64,000 nucleotides of DNA from Sphingomonas_D zeicaulis (GTDB lineage: Bacteria; Pseudomonadota; Alphaproteobacteria; Sphingomonadales; Sphingomonadaceae): assembly GCF_050433225.1 (NCBI RefSeq), contig NZ_JBNPXQ010000006.1, forward strand, positions 62,001 through 126,000, read 5' to 3'. Under the pieces are notes generated by a model. The model saw nothing but the letters and a program-made list of their open reading frames with translations. It made no database searches and was not told where the DNA came from. Of the stretch, positions 24,980 to 34,217 are shown piece after piece. Positions within the stretch are counted from its first letter, which is position 1. Every line of letters starts with the position of its first letter. Both the position numbers and the translations under genes were made by a program.

Positions 24980-27352
24980 ATGAACCACCGCCTATATCTC
25001 GCCATGACCTGTGCCGCCGTCATCACGGCGCCGGCGTATGCGCAGACGGACGCAGCGCCGCAGCAGGAAGAAGCGGTGCCCACCGGCGACATCGTCGTCA
25101 CCGCACGCCGCCGCGAGGAATCGATCCAGGACGTGCCGATCTCCGTTTCGGCGTTGAACGGCGCGCAGCTGGAACAGGCGGGCGTCAACGATGTGCAGGG
25201 GCTGCAATTCCGCACGCCATCGCTGTCGATCACCAGTTCGCAGAGCCAGCGCAACACGGTCGCCTTCTCGCTGCGCGGCCAGCGCACGCAGGAAACGCAG
25301 CTGTTCACCGACCCGCCGGTCGGCACCTATTTCGCTGAAGTCGTTCAGCCCCGGCCCTATGGCTTCGGCAAGACCTTCTACGATCTCGAATCCGTCCAGG
25401 TGCTGAAGGGCGTGCAGGGCACGCTGTTCGGCCGCAACATGACCGGCGGCGCAGTGCTGGTCGAGCCGGCGCATCCCAGGCTCGGCGAATTCTCCGCGGA
25501 AATCCGCGGCCAGTACGGCAACTACGACATGTGGGATGCCTATGCGATGGTCAACGTGCCGATCGGCGATCGTGTGGCGCTGCGCTTCTCCGGCAAGTCG
25601 CGCGAGCGCGACGGCTGGGCGCGCGACGTCGATACCGGCCGCCGCTTCGACAATCAGAATTTCGACACGTTCCGCGTGTCGGCACTGGTCGAGCCGTTCG
25701 ACGGGCTGCAGTCGCTCACCGTGTACGACTGGTTCAAGTCGGAAGAAGCCGGCACCGCCGCCTTCCTGACCGACAGCCGCTTTCCATCCGTGCTGAGCAA
25801 TTATGAAGGGCTGCGGCGCGCCGGCCTGATCGACGCCAATATTCCGGCGCAGATCGCCGAGGCGCAGCAGCTGTTCCGCAACAAGCGATTCACCTTCAAC
25901 ATCGGTGCCGGGCAGGGCGGCAATCTCGATGCCTTTGGCGCCCCGTTCGAGAATATCAAGAACTGGGGAATCACCAACAAGACCACGTGGGAACTTAGCG
26001 ACGACCTGACGCTGAAGAATATCTTCGGATATCGCAAGGTGCGTCGCGAGCAGGTGCAGGATTATGATGGCATTCCCGCATTCCTCATCACGCCCTATCA
26101 ATATTCTCGATCGCGCAACATAAGCGAAGAACTGCAGCTGCAGGGTAAGGTGTTCGACGGTAAGCTCGACTTCATCCTTGGCGCATATTATTTCGAGGAG
26201 AAGGGCATCGATGGCTCGACCGCCAACACTTTGCCCGAACTGAACATCGTCGGCGCGGGCCTCAATGCACGGACCACACCGGCGCTGCTGTTCGCCACCG
26301 CCAACCCCGGTTCGGGCTATTCGCGCACCGCGGCCGCATTCGTCGCAGGTACCTTCCATGCGACCGACGAGCTGAGCTTTTCGGGCGGCCTGCGCTACAA
26401 CTATGACAAGCGCAAGATCACCGTCGAACCGAGCATGCCCAACATCGTCAATGCCGATGGATCGGTGGGCCGCTGCTCGTTCGACATCGATGCGGCGACG
26501 GCAGGCGTCCAGACCGTGCCCTTCTCCGAATGCAGCTTCACCAATTCGAAGTCGTTCAAGGAGCTGACCTACGACGCGACGATCCAGTATGAGCCGAGCC
26601 CGGCTGTCACGACCTACGCGTCCTACCGCCACGGTTTCCGGGCGGGCGGCTTCTCGACCCGCGCGACGAGCTATGTCACGCTGGCGCCGTTCCTTCCGGA
26701 ATTCGTCAACGAATATGAAATTGGCCTGAAGACCAACACGCGGTTTGGCGGCGGGCGCCTGACCACCAGCACGGCGCTGTTCCGCCAGGATGGCAGCGAC
26801 GTGCAGAAGCAGCGCGCCACCTTCGTCAATGGCAATGTCTTCACGATCGTCGACAATACGGCGCGGCAGCGCAACACCGGCGGCGAGTTCGAGGCGACCT
26901 TCTCGACGGTCGGCTTCTCGCTTACCGGATTCTATTCCTACACCAAGGTGAAGATTCTCGAAGGGGCCGCGGCGCCGACGCCGGTCGGTCCCGAGATCGC
27001 CCAGCGTGGCATGCCCAAGCACCAGGCCGGTGCGACCGCGACGATCTCGCCGCCGATCGACGAGAGCGTGGGCGAACTCAATTTTTCGCTGAACTACACC
27101 TGGCGCAGCGAAATCTTCCTCGACGACTTCGAGCGGTCAGCGCGGCAGGGCGCCTATTCGCTCGTCAACGTCCGCGCAGAACTCGGCAAGATCGGGGGCT
27201 CCGGGTTCTCAGCAGCGGTTTTCGCGAACAATCTGCTCGACGAGACCTATCGCATCGGCGTGCTCGGCCTCGTCGCCGAGGGGCTGGGTTTCTCGTCCAG
27301 CGTCTATGGCGAGCCCCGGATGTACGGCGTGGAGGTCGGCTACAAGTTCTGA
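24980..27352 (+). CDS. TonB-dependent outer-membrane receptor
   Basis: A 790-residue TonB-dependent receptor. It has a signal peptide (MNHRLYLAMTCAAVITAPAYAQT), a TonB-box/plug start (GDIVVTARRREESIQDVPIS), plug motifs (VLKGVQGTLFGRNMTGGAV), and a C-terminal beta barrel ending in EVGYKF with the terminal Phe needed for outer-membrane insertion. Its plug resembles sphingomonad receptors for hydrophobic organic compounds rather than classical siderophore receptors, but that is by family look only. The start at 24980 follows AGGGAGGGATGCA. It ends in a hairpin terminator (27373-27401). Confidence 0.93.
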   Translation: MNHRLYLAMTCAAVITAPAYAQTDAAPQQEEAVPTGDIVVTARRREESIQDVPISVSALNGAQLEQAGVNDVQGLQFRTPSLSITSSQSQRNTVAFSLRGQRTQETQLFTDPPVGTYFAEVVQPRPYGFGKTFYDLESVQVLKGVQGTLFGRNMTGGAVLVEPAHPRLGEFSAEIRGQYGNYDMWDAYAMVNVPIGDRVALRFSGKSRERDGWARDVDTGRRFDNQNFDTFRVSALVEPFDGLQSLTVYDWFKSEEAGTAAFLTDSRFPSVLSNYEGLRRAGLIDANIPAQIAEAQQLFRNKRFTFNIGAGQGGNLDAFGAPFENIKNWGITNKTTWELSDDLTLKNIFGYRKVRREQVQDYDGIPAFLITPYQYSRSRNISEELQLQGKVFDGKLDFILGAYYFEEKGIDGSTANTLPELNIVGAGLNARTTPALLFATANPGSGYSRTAAAFVAGTFHATDELSFSGGLRYNYDKRKITVEPSMPNIVNADGSVGRCSFDIDAATAGVQTVPFSECSFTNSKSFKELTYDATIQYEPSPAVTTYASYRHGFRAGGFSTRATSYVTLAPFLPEFVNEYEIGLKTNTRFGGGRLTTSTALFRQDGSDVQKQRATFVNGNVFTIVDNTARQRNTGGEFEATFSTVGFSLTGFYSYTKVKILEGAAAPTPVGPEIAQRGMPKHQAGATATISPPIDESVGELNFSLNYTWRSEIFLDDFERSARQGAYSLVNVRAELGKIGGSGFSAAVFANNLLDETYRIGVLGLVAEGLGFSSSVYGEPRMYGVEVGYKF

Positions 27353-27372
27353 CGTCGACACGGTCGAAATGG

Positions 27373-27401
27373 GGAAGGGGTGCACGATGTGCGCTCCTTC
27401 C
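27373..27401 (+). terminator. hairpin terminator after TonB receptor
   Basis: A 13-bp stem (27373-27385 with 27389-27401, two G-U pairs) with a 3-nt loop, 20 bp past the receptor stop codon and followed by TTGTACC. It lies between convergent genes and may serve both. Confidence 0.6.
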
Positions 27402-27434
27402 TTGTACCTGTAAGACGCCGCGAAGCGACTTCGT

Positions 27435-27917
27435 TCAGGCGCCGCCCTGCGCGAGGAGCATGTCGATGCCGGCGTTGAGCCGCTCAACCAAAGCGCGATC
27501 CGACAGCTCAACGAAATAGCCGAGCTGGTCGACCGTATCGAGATGAATGACCGCAGGCGAGCCGTCCGGCATCGTCGCGCCCCAGCTTTCGAACACGCAC
27601 TCGACGCCTTGGGGCCGCTGGCTCAGATCGTCGACCGCATAGCCCAGATGGAAGATTCCCTCGCCACGGGTGTTGAGCCACTCCTTGGCATTGCCTTCGC
27701 CCGTAACGGGCTCGATCATCTCAAGATAAAGCGCGCCCCATCGCGTGAACGCGTTCCGGTTTGCGAAGCGTCCGTGCCAGTCGCGGTAGCGGCCGCGATA
27801 GTCGGTATCGAGCCGCCAGAAAGGGCCGAGACCGAGAAGATCCCGGTACCGCCGCATGCCCTCTTCGATGTCGCGCACGACCACCCCGATCTGATGCAGG
27901 TCTCCTCCGAACTCCAT
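27435..27917 (-). CDS. VOC superfamily protein (epimerase/glyoxalase-like)
   Basis: A 160-residue vicinal-oxygen-chelate protein. The first module starts QIGVVVRDIEEGMRRYRDLL and the second has GIFHLGYAVDDL. This size and layout is close to methylmalonyl-CoA epimerase. It lies 39 bp downstream of an acyl-CoA ligase, as the VOC protein at 11571 lies near another ligase, so a CoA-thioester substrate (epimerisation or lyase chemistry) is a fair guess. It is the last gene of a minus-strand set and is convergent with the TonB receptor. Confidence 0.78.
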   Translation of the reverse strand: MEFGGDLHQIGVVVRDIEEGMRRYRDLLGLGPFWRLDTDYRGRYRDWHGRFANRNAFTRWGALYLEMIEPVTGEGNAKEWLNTRGEGIFHLGYAVDDLSQRPQGVECVFESWGATMPDGSPAVIHLDTVDQLGYFVELSDRALVERLNAGIDMLLAQGGA

Positions 27918-27956
27918 GTTGCTGCCCTCTTTGCCTCGGAGAGCGCGCGCGATCTC

Positions 27957-29588
27957 TCAGGCTGCCAAATGGTCGCGGGCCTGCTCGCGCAGCAGGAACT
28001 TCTGGATCTTGCCCAAGGGCGTCCGCGGAAACTGGTCGAACAGGACCAGGTGGCGCGGGACCTTGTAATTGGCCATCTGCTCGCGGCTCCACGCGGTCAG
28101 TTCCGCAAGGGTGAGCGTTGCGCCCGCGCGCAGAATGGCGCAGGCCGCGCAGACCTCCCCCATGCGCGGGTCGGGCCACGCGATGATGCAGATGTCGGCG
28201 ATCGCGGGGTGCTTGCGCAGGATGGCCTCGATTTCGGCGGGATAGGCGTTGAAGCCGCCGACGATCACGACATCCTTCAGCCGGTCGAGGATACGCAGAT
28301 TGCCGTCCTCGCCGATGCAACCGACATCGCCGGTGTGGAGCCAGCCATCGGTGTCGATGGTGGCGGCGGTCTGTTCGGGATCCTCGAAATAGCCCTGCAT
28401 GACGTTCGGGCCGCGCACCAGCAATTCGCCGCTCTTGCCCTGCGGCTGGATATTGCCGGCCGGATCGACGATCCTGAGCGCGACACCGGGCAGCGGCTTG
28501 CCGACGGTCCTGGCGATCGTCTCGAAGCTTGCGTCAGGATAGTTGACGCTGACGAGCGCGGTGCTTTCGGTCTGGCCGAAGCTTGTCAGAAACAGGTCGA
28601 AACCGAATGTCTCGCGGCCGGCGCGGATCAGGTCCACCGGTACATTGGACGCGCCGGTATGCCCGACGCGGAGCGAGGAGAGATCGTAATCGCCGAACCG
28701 CGGATGCTCCAGAAGCGAGGAAAAAATGGTCGGCGGGCCCATCAGCACGCTGATCTTCTCGCGTTCGATCAAGTCGAGCAGCGCGTCCGCATCGAAGGTC
28801 GCGATCGGATAGGCGGTGATCCCGGCGATCAGCGCCGATATCCAGCCCGAGCGATAGCCGAAGCTGTGGAAGAAGGGATTGACGATCGCCATCCGGTCGC
28901 CGGCGCGCAGATCGTTGGACTCGTTCCAGATCGCCGGCATCCACAGTGCCTGGCCATGATTGTGCATCGCGCCCTTGGGCTGCCCGGTGGTGCCGCTGGT
29001 GAACAGGATGTCGGCGATGCTGTCTGGCGTCACTGCAGCGATGCGCGCTGCAAGCGCGGCATCGTCGACCTGGGCCGCCTCGAAGCGGACGAGATCGGGC
29101 CCGTCAAGCGCGACGACATGCGTCAGCGCCGGAAGCTCTCGCACCGGCCCGTGCTCACCCGCGCCGCCGCCGGCCTGCCGCAGCATGGCGGCATAGTCGT
29201 TGCCGAGGAAATGATCGGCGGTGAACAGGATGCGCGCCCGCGTCTTGCCCAGCACGTAGAGCGCTTCGCCGCCCTTGAAGCGGGTATTGATGGGCACCAT
29301 GATCGCACCGATGCATTCGGTCGCAGAGGCCGCGATGATCCATTCCGCACTGTTCGGCGCCCAGATGGCAACGCGCTCGCCATCGCCGACGCCGTGAGCG
29401 ATCAACGCGCGCGCGAGGCGATCGACACGTGTCTTGAAATCGGCGAAGCTGATGTGGTCGCCGCACTCGCTGACGATGAACGGCGTGTCGCCGTGCCGCG
29501 CCGCCACATGCGCGATGACCTGCGGCAGCGTGTGCTCGAGCGTGGGCTGCAGGTCCGAGAAGTGCGGGTTGGTGCCCAAGGCGGCCAT
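27957..29588 (-). CDS. acyl-CoA ligase (AMP-binding)
   Basis: A 543-residue ANL-family acyl-CoA synthetase. It has an intact P-loop LFTSGTTGQPKGAMHNH, SFGQTESTALV, the adenylate/hinge region DGWLHTGDVGCIGEDG and a C-terminal acyl-ligase lysine region (TPLGKIQKFLL). It makes acyl-CoA from acid, ATP and CoA. ATG 29588 is preferred to the GTG at 29606 because GAGGAGG lies 9 bases upstream of it. It is between a carboxymuconolactone-decarboxylase-like gene (14 bp upstream) and a VOC gene. Its acid substrate is not known. Confidence 0.9.
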   Translation of the reverse strand: MAALGTNPHFSDLQPTLEHTLPQVIAHVAARHGDTPFIVSECGDHISFADFKTRVDRLARALIAHGVGDGERVAIWAPNSAEWIIAASATECIGAIMVPINTRFKGGEALYVLGKTRARILFTADHFLGNDYAAMLRQAGGGAGEHGPVRELPALTHVVALDGPDLVRFEAAQVDDAALAARIAAVTPDSIADILFTSGTTGQPKGAMHNHGQALWMPAIWNESNDLRAGDRMAIVNPFFHSFGYRSGWISALIAGITAYPIATFDADALLDLIEREKISVLMGPPTIFSSLLEHPRFGDYDLSSLRVGHTGASNVPVDLIRAGRETFGFDLFLTSFGQTESTALVSVNYPDASFETIARTVGKPLPGVALRIVDPAGNIQPQGKSGELLVRGPNVMQGYFEDPEQTAATIDTDGWLHTGDVGCIGEDGNLRILDRLKDVVIVGGFNAYPAEIEAILRKHPAIADICIIAWPDPRMGEVCAACAILRAGATLTLAELTAWSREQMANYKVPRHLVLFDQFPRTPLGKIQKFLLREQARDHLAA

Positions 29589-29602
29589 CGTCGCTTGCCT
29601 CC

Positions 29603-30031
29603 TCACAGAAGTCCGCGTTCCTCCGCGGTTTTGATATCGGGCGAGACGCCGGCCTCGCGCATCGCCTCGATCACCGCGGTGGTGGCGGAGGCGATGCAGG
29701 GAAAACCGACATAGGGGGTGAGTTGAACAAGCAGCCCCTCGAGTTCGGATGGGGTGAGACCGTTGGCGATGCCGATCTTTACATGGTTCTTGAGCTCGAG
29801 CGACTGGCGCATCGCAACGAGCGCGGAAATGATCGCGATGCTCTTGGACTTGCGGTCGATCCCCTCATGCTGCCACGCGTCGTGAAACGCCCAGCCGGCA
29901 GCCATCCGTGGAATGTCGGAAGCGAAGCCGTCGCCGCGGGCGGCTGCGGCGAACGCGGTGCCGAAGGCTTCGCCCATGATGCCGGTAATGAAGGCAACAC
30001 CCGCTTCCTGCTTCTCGTCGAGTTCGGCCAT
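29603..30031 (-). CDS. carboxymuconolactone decarboxylase family protein
   Basis: A 142-residue AhpD-like/CMD family protein. It shows the CMD pattern KNHVKIGIANGLTPSELEGLLVQLTPYVGFPCIASA (written here only to locate it: roughly residues 75-115). It has no CxxC pair, so it is not the AhpD peroxidase type; it fits the decarboxylase or isomerase branch. It opens a three-gene minus-strand unit with a ligase and a VOC protein. The lactone or beta-keto acid it would act on is unknown. The ATG follows a run of A and GGATGG. Confidence 0.82.
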   Translation of the reverse strand: MAELDEKQEAGVAFITGIMGEAFGTAFAAAARGDGFASDIPRMAAGWAFHDAWQHEGIDRKSKSIAIISALVAMRQSLELKNHVKIGIANGLTPSELEGLLVQLTPYVGFPCIASATTAVIEAMREAGVSPDIKTAEERGLL

Positions 30032-30177
30032 CCGTCCATCCTTTTTTCACGTCATCGGCGGACCTATTGTCCGTGGCCGGAGGCGGTCAACCGAGCGACG
30101 TCAATCTTGGCCCGCGGAACGCCATTGATCGGCCATCTGATGGTATCGCGGTCCGGTCTCCGTCCCGACGTGTGTCA

Positions 30178-30951
30178 TCAGCGCGCCGATACCTGTTGGC
30201 CTGCCGTCAATATCGCTTTCAGGAAGACATCGAGATTGGCCTTCATGCGGTCGAGCGGCGCGGCGACCATGAGGGCGCCGATATTCTCGCCGTCGGGACC
30301 ATGGACCGGCACCGCCAGGGCCGCGGTGTCGCTCAACATCTCGCCGAAGCTCGCGCAATATCCCTGCGCCCTGATCTCGACGAGATTAGCCCGGATCTCG
30401 TCAGGGTCGACGCGGGTAGATCGGGTCAGCGGCTTGAAATGGGCGCGCTCGAAATACATGTCGACATGGTCCGAATCCGAGTAGGCGAGTAGCACGCGAC
30501 CTGCCGCGCTGGCGTAGAGTGGCGCCCGCAGGCCCGCCTGCATGGCATAGCGTACTGGCTGCCGACTGTTGACCGCTTCGGTGTAGATGGCCTGTCCGAT
30601 CTCCCAATCAGCGATCGCGAAGCCGACAGACTCCCTGGTTTCGTCCGCGAGGCGGCGGACCTGAAGCCGGATCATGTCAGGGGCCGACCAGTTGGCGACG
30701 ATCCGGCTTGCGAAATGATAGGCTCCCGATCCGAGGCGGTAACGGCCCTCACGCAACGTCAGATAATGCATATCGCATAGACCGCGCAGCGTATCGAGGA
30801 ACGTGCTTTTCGGCACTGAGAGCGCGGCGCTGAGTTCCGCGAGGCTCATTCCGTCCGGTTTCTTTGCAAGCAGGCTCAGCAGGTCGAGAACCCGTGTTAT
30901 CGCCTTGGGACCTTTTGGCCGCCGCTCTTCTGCTGCTTCTTGGATGGACAT
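30178..30951 (-). CDS. IclR family regulator
   Basis: A 257-residue IclR regulator. The N-terminal winged helix (ITRVLDLLSLLAKKPDGMSLAELSAALSVP region, about 22-80) is followed by an effector domain with GRVLLAYSDSD. IclR proteins bind as dimers and respond to aromatic or organic acids. ATG 30951 is preferred over 30966 because GGGAG sits 6 bases upstream of it. The gene is divergent from a second IclR at 31108, with a palindrome and a half copy between (30982-31015). It probably regulates the adjacent ligase set and itself. Confidence 0.9.
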   Translation of the reverse strand: MSIQEAAEERRPKGPKAITRVLDLLSLLAKKPDGMSLAELSAALSVPKSTFLDTLRGLCDMHYLTLREGRYRLGSGAYHFASRIVANWSAPDMIRLQVRRLADETRESVGFAIADWEIGQAIYTEAVNSRQPVRYAMQAGLRAPLYASAAGRVLLAYSDSDHVDMYFERAHFKPLTRSTRVDPDEIRANLVEIRAQGYCASFGEMLSDTAALAVPVHGPDGENIGALMVAAPLDRMKANLDVFLKAILTAGQQVSAR

Positions 30952-30981
30952 CTTATTCTCCCGCATCCGGACGAAGTCTAA

Positions 30982-31015
30982 GCGTTCGAAAAATCGAACG
31001 CAATTCGAAAAATCG
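30982..31015. promoter_or_regulatory. probable IclR operator
   Basis: A perfect palindrome GCGTTCGA-AAAA-TCGAACGC (30982-31001) is followed by a repeat of the core TTCGAAAAATCG (31004-31015). The pair lies in the 156-bp space between two divergent IclR genes. One full site plus one imperfect site, spaced about two helix turns apart, is typical of IclR binding. Confidence 0.68.
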
Positions 31016-31107
31016 TTGACCGCTGCATATGTGATGCGATACCCATCTCAGACATCGGAAGGACGCGAGTCAGCGATTCCCAGAACCAGCCGAGGAAGAG
31101 GACAACC

Positions 31108-31950
31108 ATGGCCACCAGCGCATCCCGCACGATCAAATCGGCGCATCGGGTGCTGGAGATCCTGGAATATTTCGACCAGGATCGCCGGTACGCAACCGTA
31201 ATGGATATGTCGCGGACCCTGAATTACCCGCAGTCAAGCACATCGGAATTGCTGCGCTGTCTGACTAGGCTGGGTTATCTTCACTATAACCGCACGCGCC
31301 GAACCTATAGCCCGACCGCGCGGGTCGCCTTGTTGGGGGCGTGGGTCAAGCCGTCCTTGTTCCGAGGTGGGCCGGTTCTGTCAGCGATCGACGATATCGC
31401 CAAGGCGACAAACGAGACAGTCGCCCTGTCCTCCAGCTCCAACTATGTCGTGCAACACCTTCACGTTATTCATGGCAACAGCGACGACGCCATCGATGCG
31501 CATGGTGGTGATGCGCTGCCGATACTGCACAGCGCGCAGGGACGCCTGCTCCTATCCAGCTATCGTAACGAGAATATTCGCTCGGCCGTACATCGCCTCA
31601 ATGCCGAAGAGGCCGATCTAGACCGGCATGTCCGCATCGCCGAACTGCTGACCGAGTTTACCGCACTGCGCGACCGCGGGTGGGTGATCGAAGAGGATCG
31701 TGACGGCGTCGGCTGCGTCGCCGTGCTGCTGCCGCACAAGGGCAATATCGACCGCATGACCGTCAGCATCATCGCCAAACCGTCGGTGATCCGGGAGCGG
31801 GGCGAGGAAATGCTGGCGCTGCTGCTCAGCCGCAGGAACGACATCGCAGATTTCTACGATGCCGACGATTCCCATGACGCGAAGGCGAGCAATGTCGTGC
31901 CGATGCCCGAACCGGTGAAGATCGTCAGCTATCGCCGTCATTTCGCCTGA
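31108..31950 (+). CDS. IclR family regulator
   Basis: A 280-residue second IclR regulator, only distantly similar to its divergent neighbour. The winged helix spans about 8-70 (HRVLEILEYFDQDRRYATVM, then SSTSELLRCLTRLGYLHYN), and the effector domain follows with SAQGRLLLSSY. The C-terminus is longer than usual (tail from about 250). It probably reads the same operator region as its neighbour. The next gene, a medium-chain reductase, begins 37 bp later, and the acyl-CoA dehydrogenase pair follows, so it likely regulates that plus-strand operon. Confidence 0.9.
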   Translation: MATSASRTIKSAHRVLEILEYFDQDRRYATVMDMSRTLNYPQSSTSELLRCLTRLGYLHYNRTRRTYSPTARVALLGAWVKPSLFRGGPVLSAIDDIAKATNETVALSSSSNYVVQHLHVIHGNSDDAIDAHGGDALPILHSAQGRLLLSSYRNENIRSAVHRLNAEEADLDRHVRIAELLTEFTALRDRGWVIEEDRDGVGCVAVLLPHKGNIDRMTVSIIAKPSVIRERGEEMLALLLSRRNDIADFYDADDSHDAKASNVVPMPEPVKIVSYRRHFA

Positions 31951-31987
31951 CCGGCCCGCGTTGCGCGGAGATGAGGGGCCGCGGGGC

Positions 31988-32938
31988 ATGACGAACCTCG
32001 CGGTTCTGCCAGGGACCGGCGGTGCGGTTCGCTGCGGAGTCTTGCCGATGCCGGCGTCTCCGACCGCCGGCCAGGTGATGGTGCGCATGCTCTATGCACC
32101 GATCAACCCTGCCGACCTGCTGGCTATTGACGGACGCTACGCCTTCGCGCTCCCGTCTGACGCGCCGCTCGGCGCCGAGGGCGTCGGTCGCGTCGAGGCG
32201 GTGGGAGCGGATGTCGCCGATCTCTCACCGGGCGAACTGGTCGTGCCGCTGAGCCGCGGCAATTGGTGCCGCTTCCGCTGTCTGCCGGGCACCGACCTCA
32301 TTCGCCTTCCGCCGGATACCGACCTCCGGCAGGCCTCGATGCTGCGCATCAACCCGCCGACGGCGCACTTGCTTGTCGCGGCAGCGGCAGTCCCGCGCGG
32401 CCAGCTGCTGATCCAGAACGCGGCTTCTTCGGCTGTCGCTGGCTGGGTGCGCACCATCGCGCAGCGCACGGGTGTGGCCGTCGTCGATATCGTGCGGAGG
32501 GCGGATCCGGCGCTGCCCGACGCGATCATCGACGGCGACGATCTGGCCGAACAGGTTCGCGCGCGCGCGGCGGGACGGCCGGTGCGCGCTGCGCTGGATT
32601 GCGTTGCAGGATCGGCCACAGGTCGCCTTGCACAATGCCTGTCGGATGGCGGGACGATCATGCTGTTCGGTCATATGTCGGGCGACCCCGTCGCCATCCG
32701 CTCCCAACTCCTGACTGGCGGCGGGCTGACGATCCGCGGGTTCAGTCTGCGACCTGCTGAGGCCGCGATGGGGCCGGCAGGCGTGCGGGAGATGTTCGCC
32801 GAGCTGGTCGGCCTTCGCGCGCAGTCGGATGTCGCCATGCCGATTCGTGCGGTCCTGCCTCTCTCGCGGGCCGCGGCGGCGATCACCCGCGCGCGCGACG
32901 GCGGCCGCGGCCGCGTGCTGCTCGATCTCACCGCATGA
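31988..32938 (+). CDS. medium-chain dehydrogenase/reductase (enoyl reductase/quinone oxidoreductase-like)
   Basis: A 316-residue zinc-independent MDR protein. It has an N-terminal GroES-like domain (VRMLYAPINPADLL, then GAEGVGRVEAVG), and a C-terminal Rossmann domain whose glycine motif is altered (NAASSAVAGWV instead of GAGGVG). The family includes trans-2-enoyl-CoA/ACP reductases (ETR1) and quinone reductases. ETR-type function would suit its place between an IclR regulator and an acyl-CoA dehydrogenase pair. I chose ATG 31988 rather than the upstream TTG. Confidence 0.8.
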   Translation: MTNLAVLPGTGGAVRCGVLPMPASPTAGQVMVRMLYAPINPADLLAIDGRYAFALPSDAPLGAEGVGRVEAVGADVADLSPGELVVPLSRGNWCRFRCLPGTDLIRLPPDTDLRQASMLRINPPTAHLLVAAAAVPRGQLLIQNAASSAVAGWVRTIAQRTGVAVVDIVRRADPALPDAIIDGDDLAEQVRARAAGRPVRAALDCVAGSATGRLAQCLSDGGTIMLFGHMSGDPVAIRSQLLTGGGLTIRGFSLRPAEAAMGPAGVREMFAELVGLRAQSDVAMPIRAVLPLSRAAAAITRARDGGRGRVLLDLTA

Positions 32939-33023
32939 TATCGACCATGTGAAGCCTGCGCGCCCGGCTTTGACTTGGTGCGGCGATGGTTGATGGGAAG
33001 GCGATCATCTTGGGGACGATGCG

Positions 33024-34211
33024 ATGAAACTGGACTTTACGCCCGAGGAAGCCGCGTTTCGCGACGAGGTGCGCGCTTTCCTGAAGGACGCGCTGCCCGA
33101 CGATCTGCGGCAGAAGATGGTCGACCGCGCGCATCTGGGCAAGGACGACATCGTCCGGTGGCAGCGCATCCTCAATGCGCGCGGATGGGCGGTAACGCAT
33201 TGGCCGGTGGAATATGGCGGCCAGAACTGGACGCCGGCGCAGCGCTATATCTTCCAGGAGGAGATGGCTCTGGCCCACGCGCCCGAGGGGTCGCCGTTCA
33301 ACGTCAATATGATCGGTCCCGTGCTCTGCAGGTTCGGCACACCCGCGCAGAAGGAGGCGTTTCTCGCCGCCACCGCCAATATCGACATCTGGTGGTGCCA
33401 GGGCTTCTCCGAGCCCGGGGCCGGCTCGGATCTTGCCAGCCTCAAGACCATGGCCGTGCGCGACGGCGACCATTATATTTTGAACGGGCAGAAGATCTGG
33501 ACGACCCAGGCACAGCATGCCGACTGGATGTTCGGGCTGTTCCGCACCGACAATTCGGGCAGGAAGCAGCAGGGCATCACCTTCCTGCTGCTCGACATGA
33601 AGACGCCGGGTCTTACCGTCCGTCCGATCGAGACGATCGACGGCGAGCATGATGCCAACGAGGTGTTCTTCGACGATGTCCGTGTGCCGGTGGCAAACGT
33701 GGTTGGCGAAGAGGGCAGGGGCTGGGACGTCGCCAAGCATCTGCTGGGCAGCGAGCGCAGCGGCATCGCCCGCATCGGCCTGTCCAAGGAGCGGCTGTCG
33801 CAGCTGCGCGCGCTGGAGGCGCGACTGGCGGACGACGGCACGCTGACCAGGGAGGAGCAGCATCGCTTCGCTTACAGGCTGGCCGAGGTCGAGGTCGAGC
33901 TGCGTGCGCTCGAGTTGACCCAGCTGCGCGTCGTCGCGGCGGACTCGCATGGCGGCGGCGCCAACGCCGCAGCGTCGATTCTCAAGGTCAAGGGGACGGA
34001 GATGCAGCAACGCATGACCGAACTTGTGACCGAGTTGGCGGGTCCGGCGGGGCTGCCGATGCCGGATCATGGTCATGCGCCCAACGATCCCGACGATAGC
34101 TGGATCGGCGCGGCTGCGCCTTTCTATTTCACGATGCGGAAGGTGTCGATCTTCGGCGGATCCAACGAGGTCCAGAAGAACATCATCGCCAAGACCATGC
34201 TGGGATTGTGA
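33024..34211 (+). CDS. acyl-CoA dehydrogenase, large (alpha) subunit, second pair
   Basis: A 395-residue acyl-CoA dehydrogenase of the same group as the one at 19723. FAD-contact segments WWCQGFSEPGAGSDL and GQKIWTTQA are intact. The MCAD-type Glu position reads FGGS, and Glu244 in LGSERSG takes the role of base. The small-subunit gene starts 6 bp after its stop. It should be the catalytic half of an alpha2beta2 dehydrogenase acting on a ring-bearing or branched acyl-CoA. Two such pairs in one window suggest two successive desaturation steps. Confidence 0.9.
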   Translation: MKLDFTPEEAAFRDEVRAFLKDALPDDLRQKMVDRAHLGKDDIVRWQRILNARGWAVTHWPVEYGGQNWTPAQRYIFQEEMALAHAPEGSPFNVNMIGPVLCRFGTPAQKEAFLAATANIDIWWCQGFSEPGAGSDLASLKTMAVRDGDHYILNGQKIWTTQAQHADWMFGLFRTDNSGRKQQGITFLLLDMKTPGLTVRPIETIDGEHDANEVFFDDVRVPVANVVGEEGRGWDVAKHLLGSERSGIARIGLSKERLSQLRALEARLADDGTLTREEQHRFAYRLAEVEVELRALELTQLRVVAADSHGGGANAAASILKVKGTEMQQRMTELVTELAGPAGLPMPDHGHAPNDPDDSWIGAAAPFYFTMRKVSIFGGSNEVQKNIIAKTMLGL

Positions 34212-34217
34212 CGCGCC

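Noticed and set aside
24992..27022. Long minus-strand open frame opposite the first TonB receptor, and similar long antisense frames at 32928-35303 and 58034-60679
   Set aside because: All are antisense to well-recognised genes and lack motifs; long empty antisense frames are common at this GC content.
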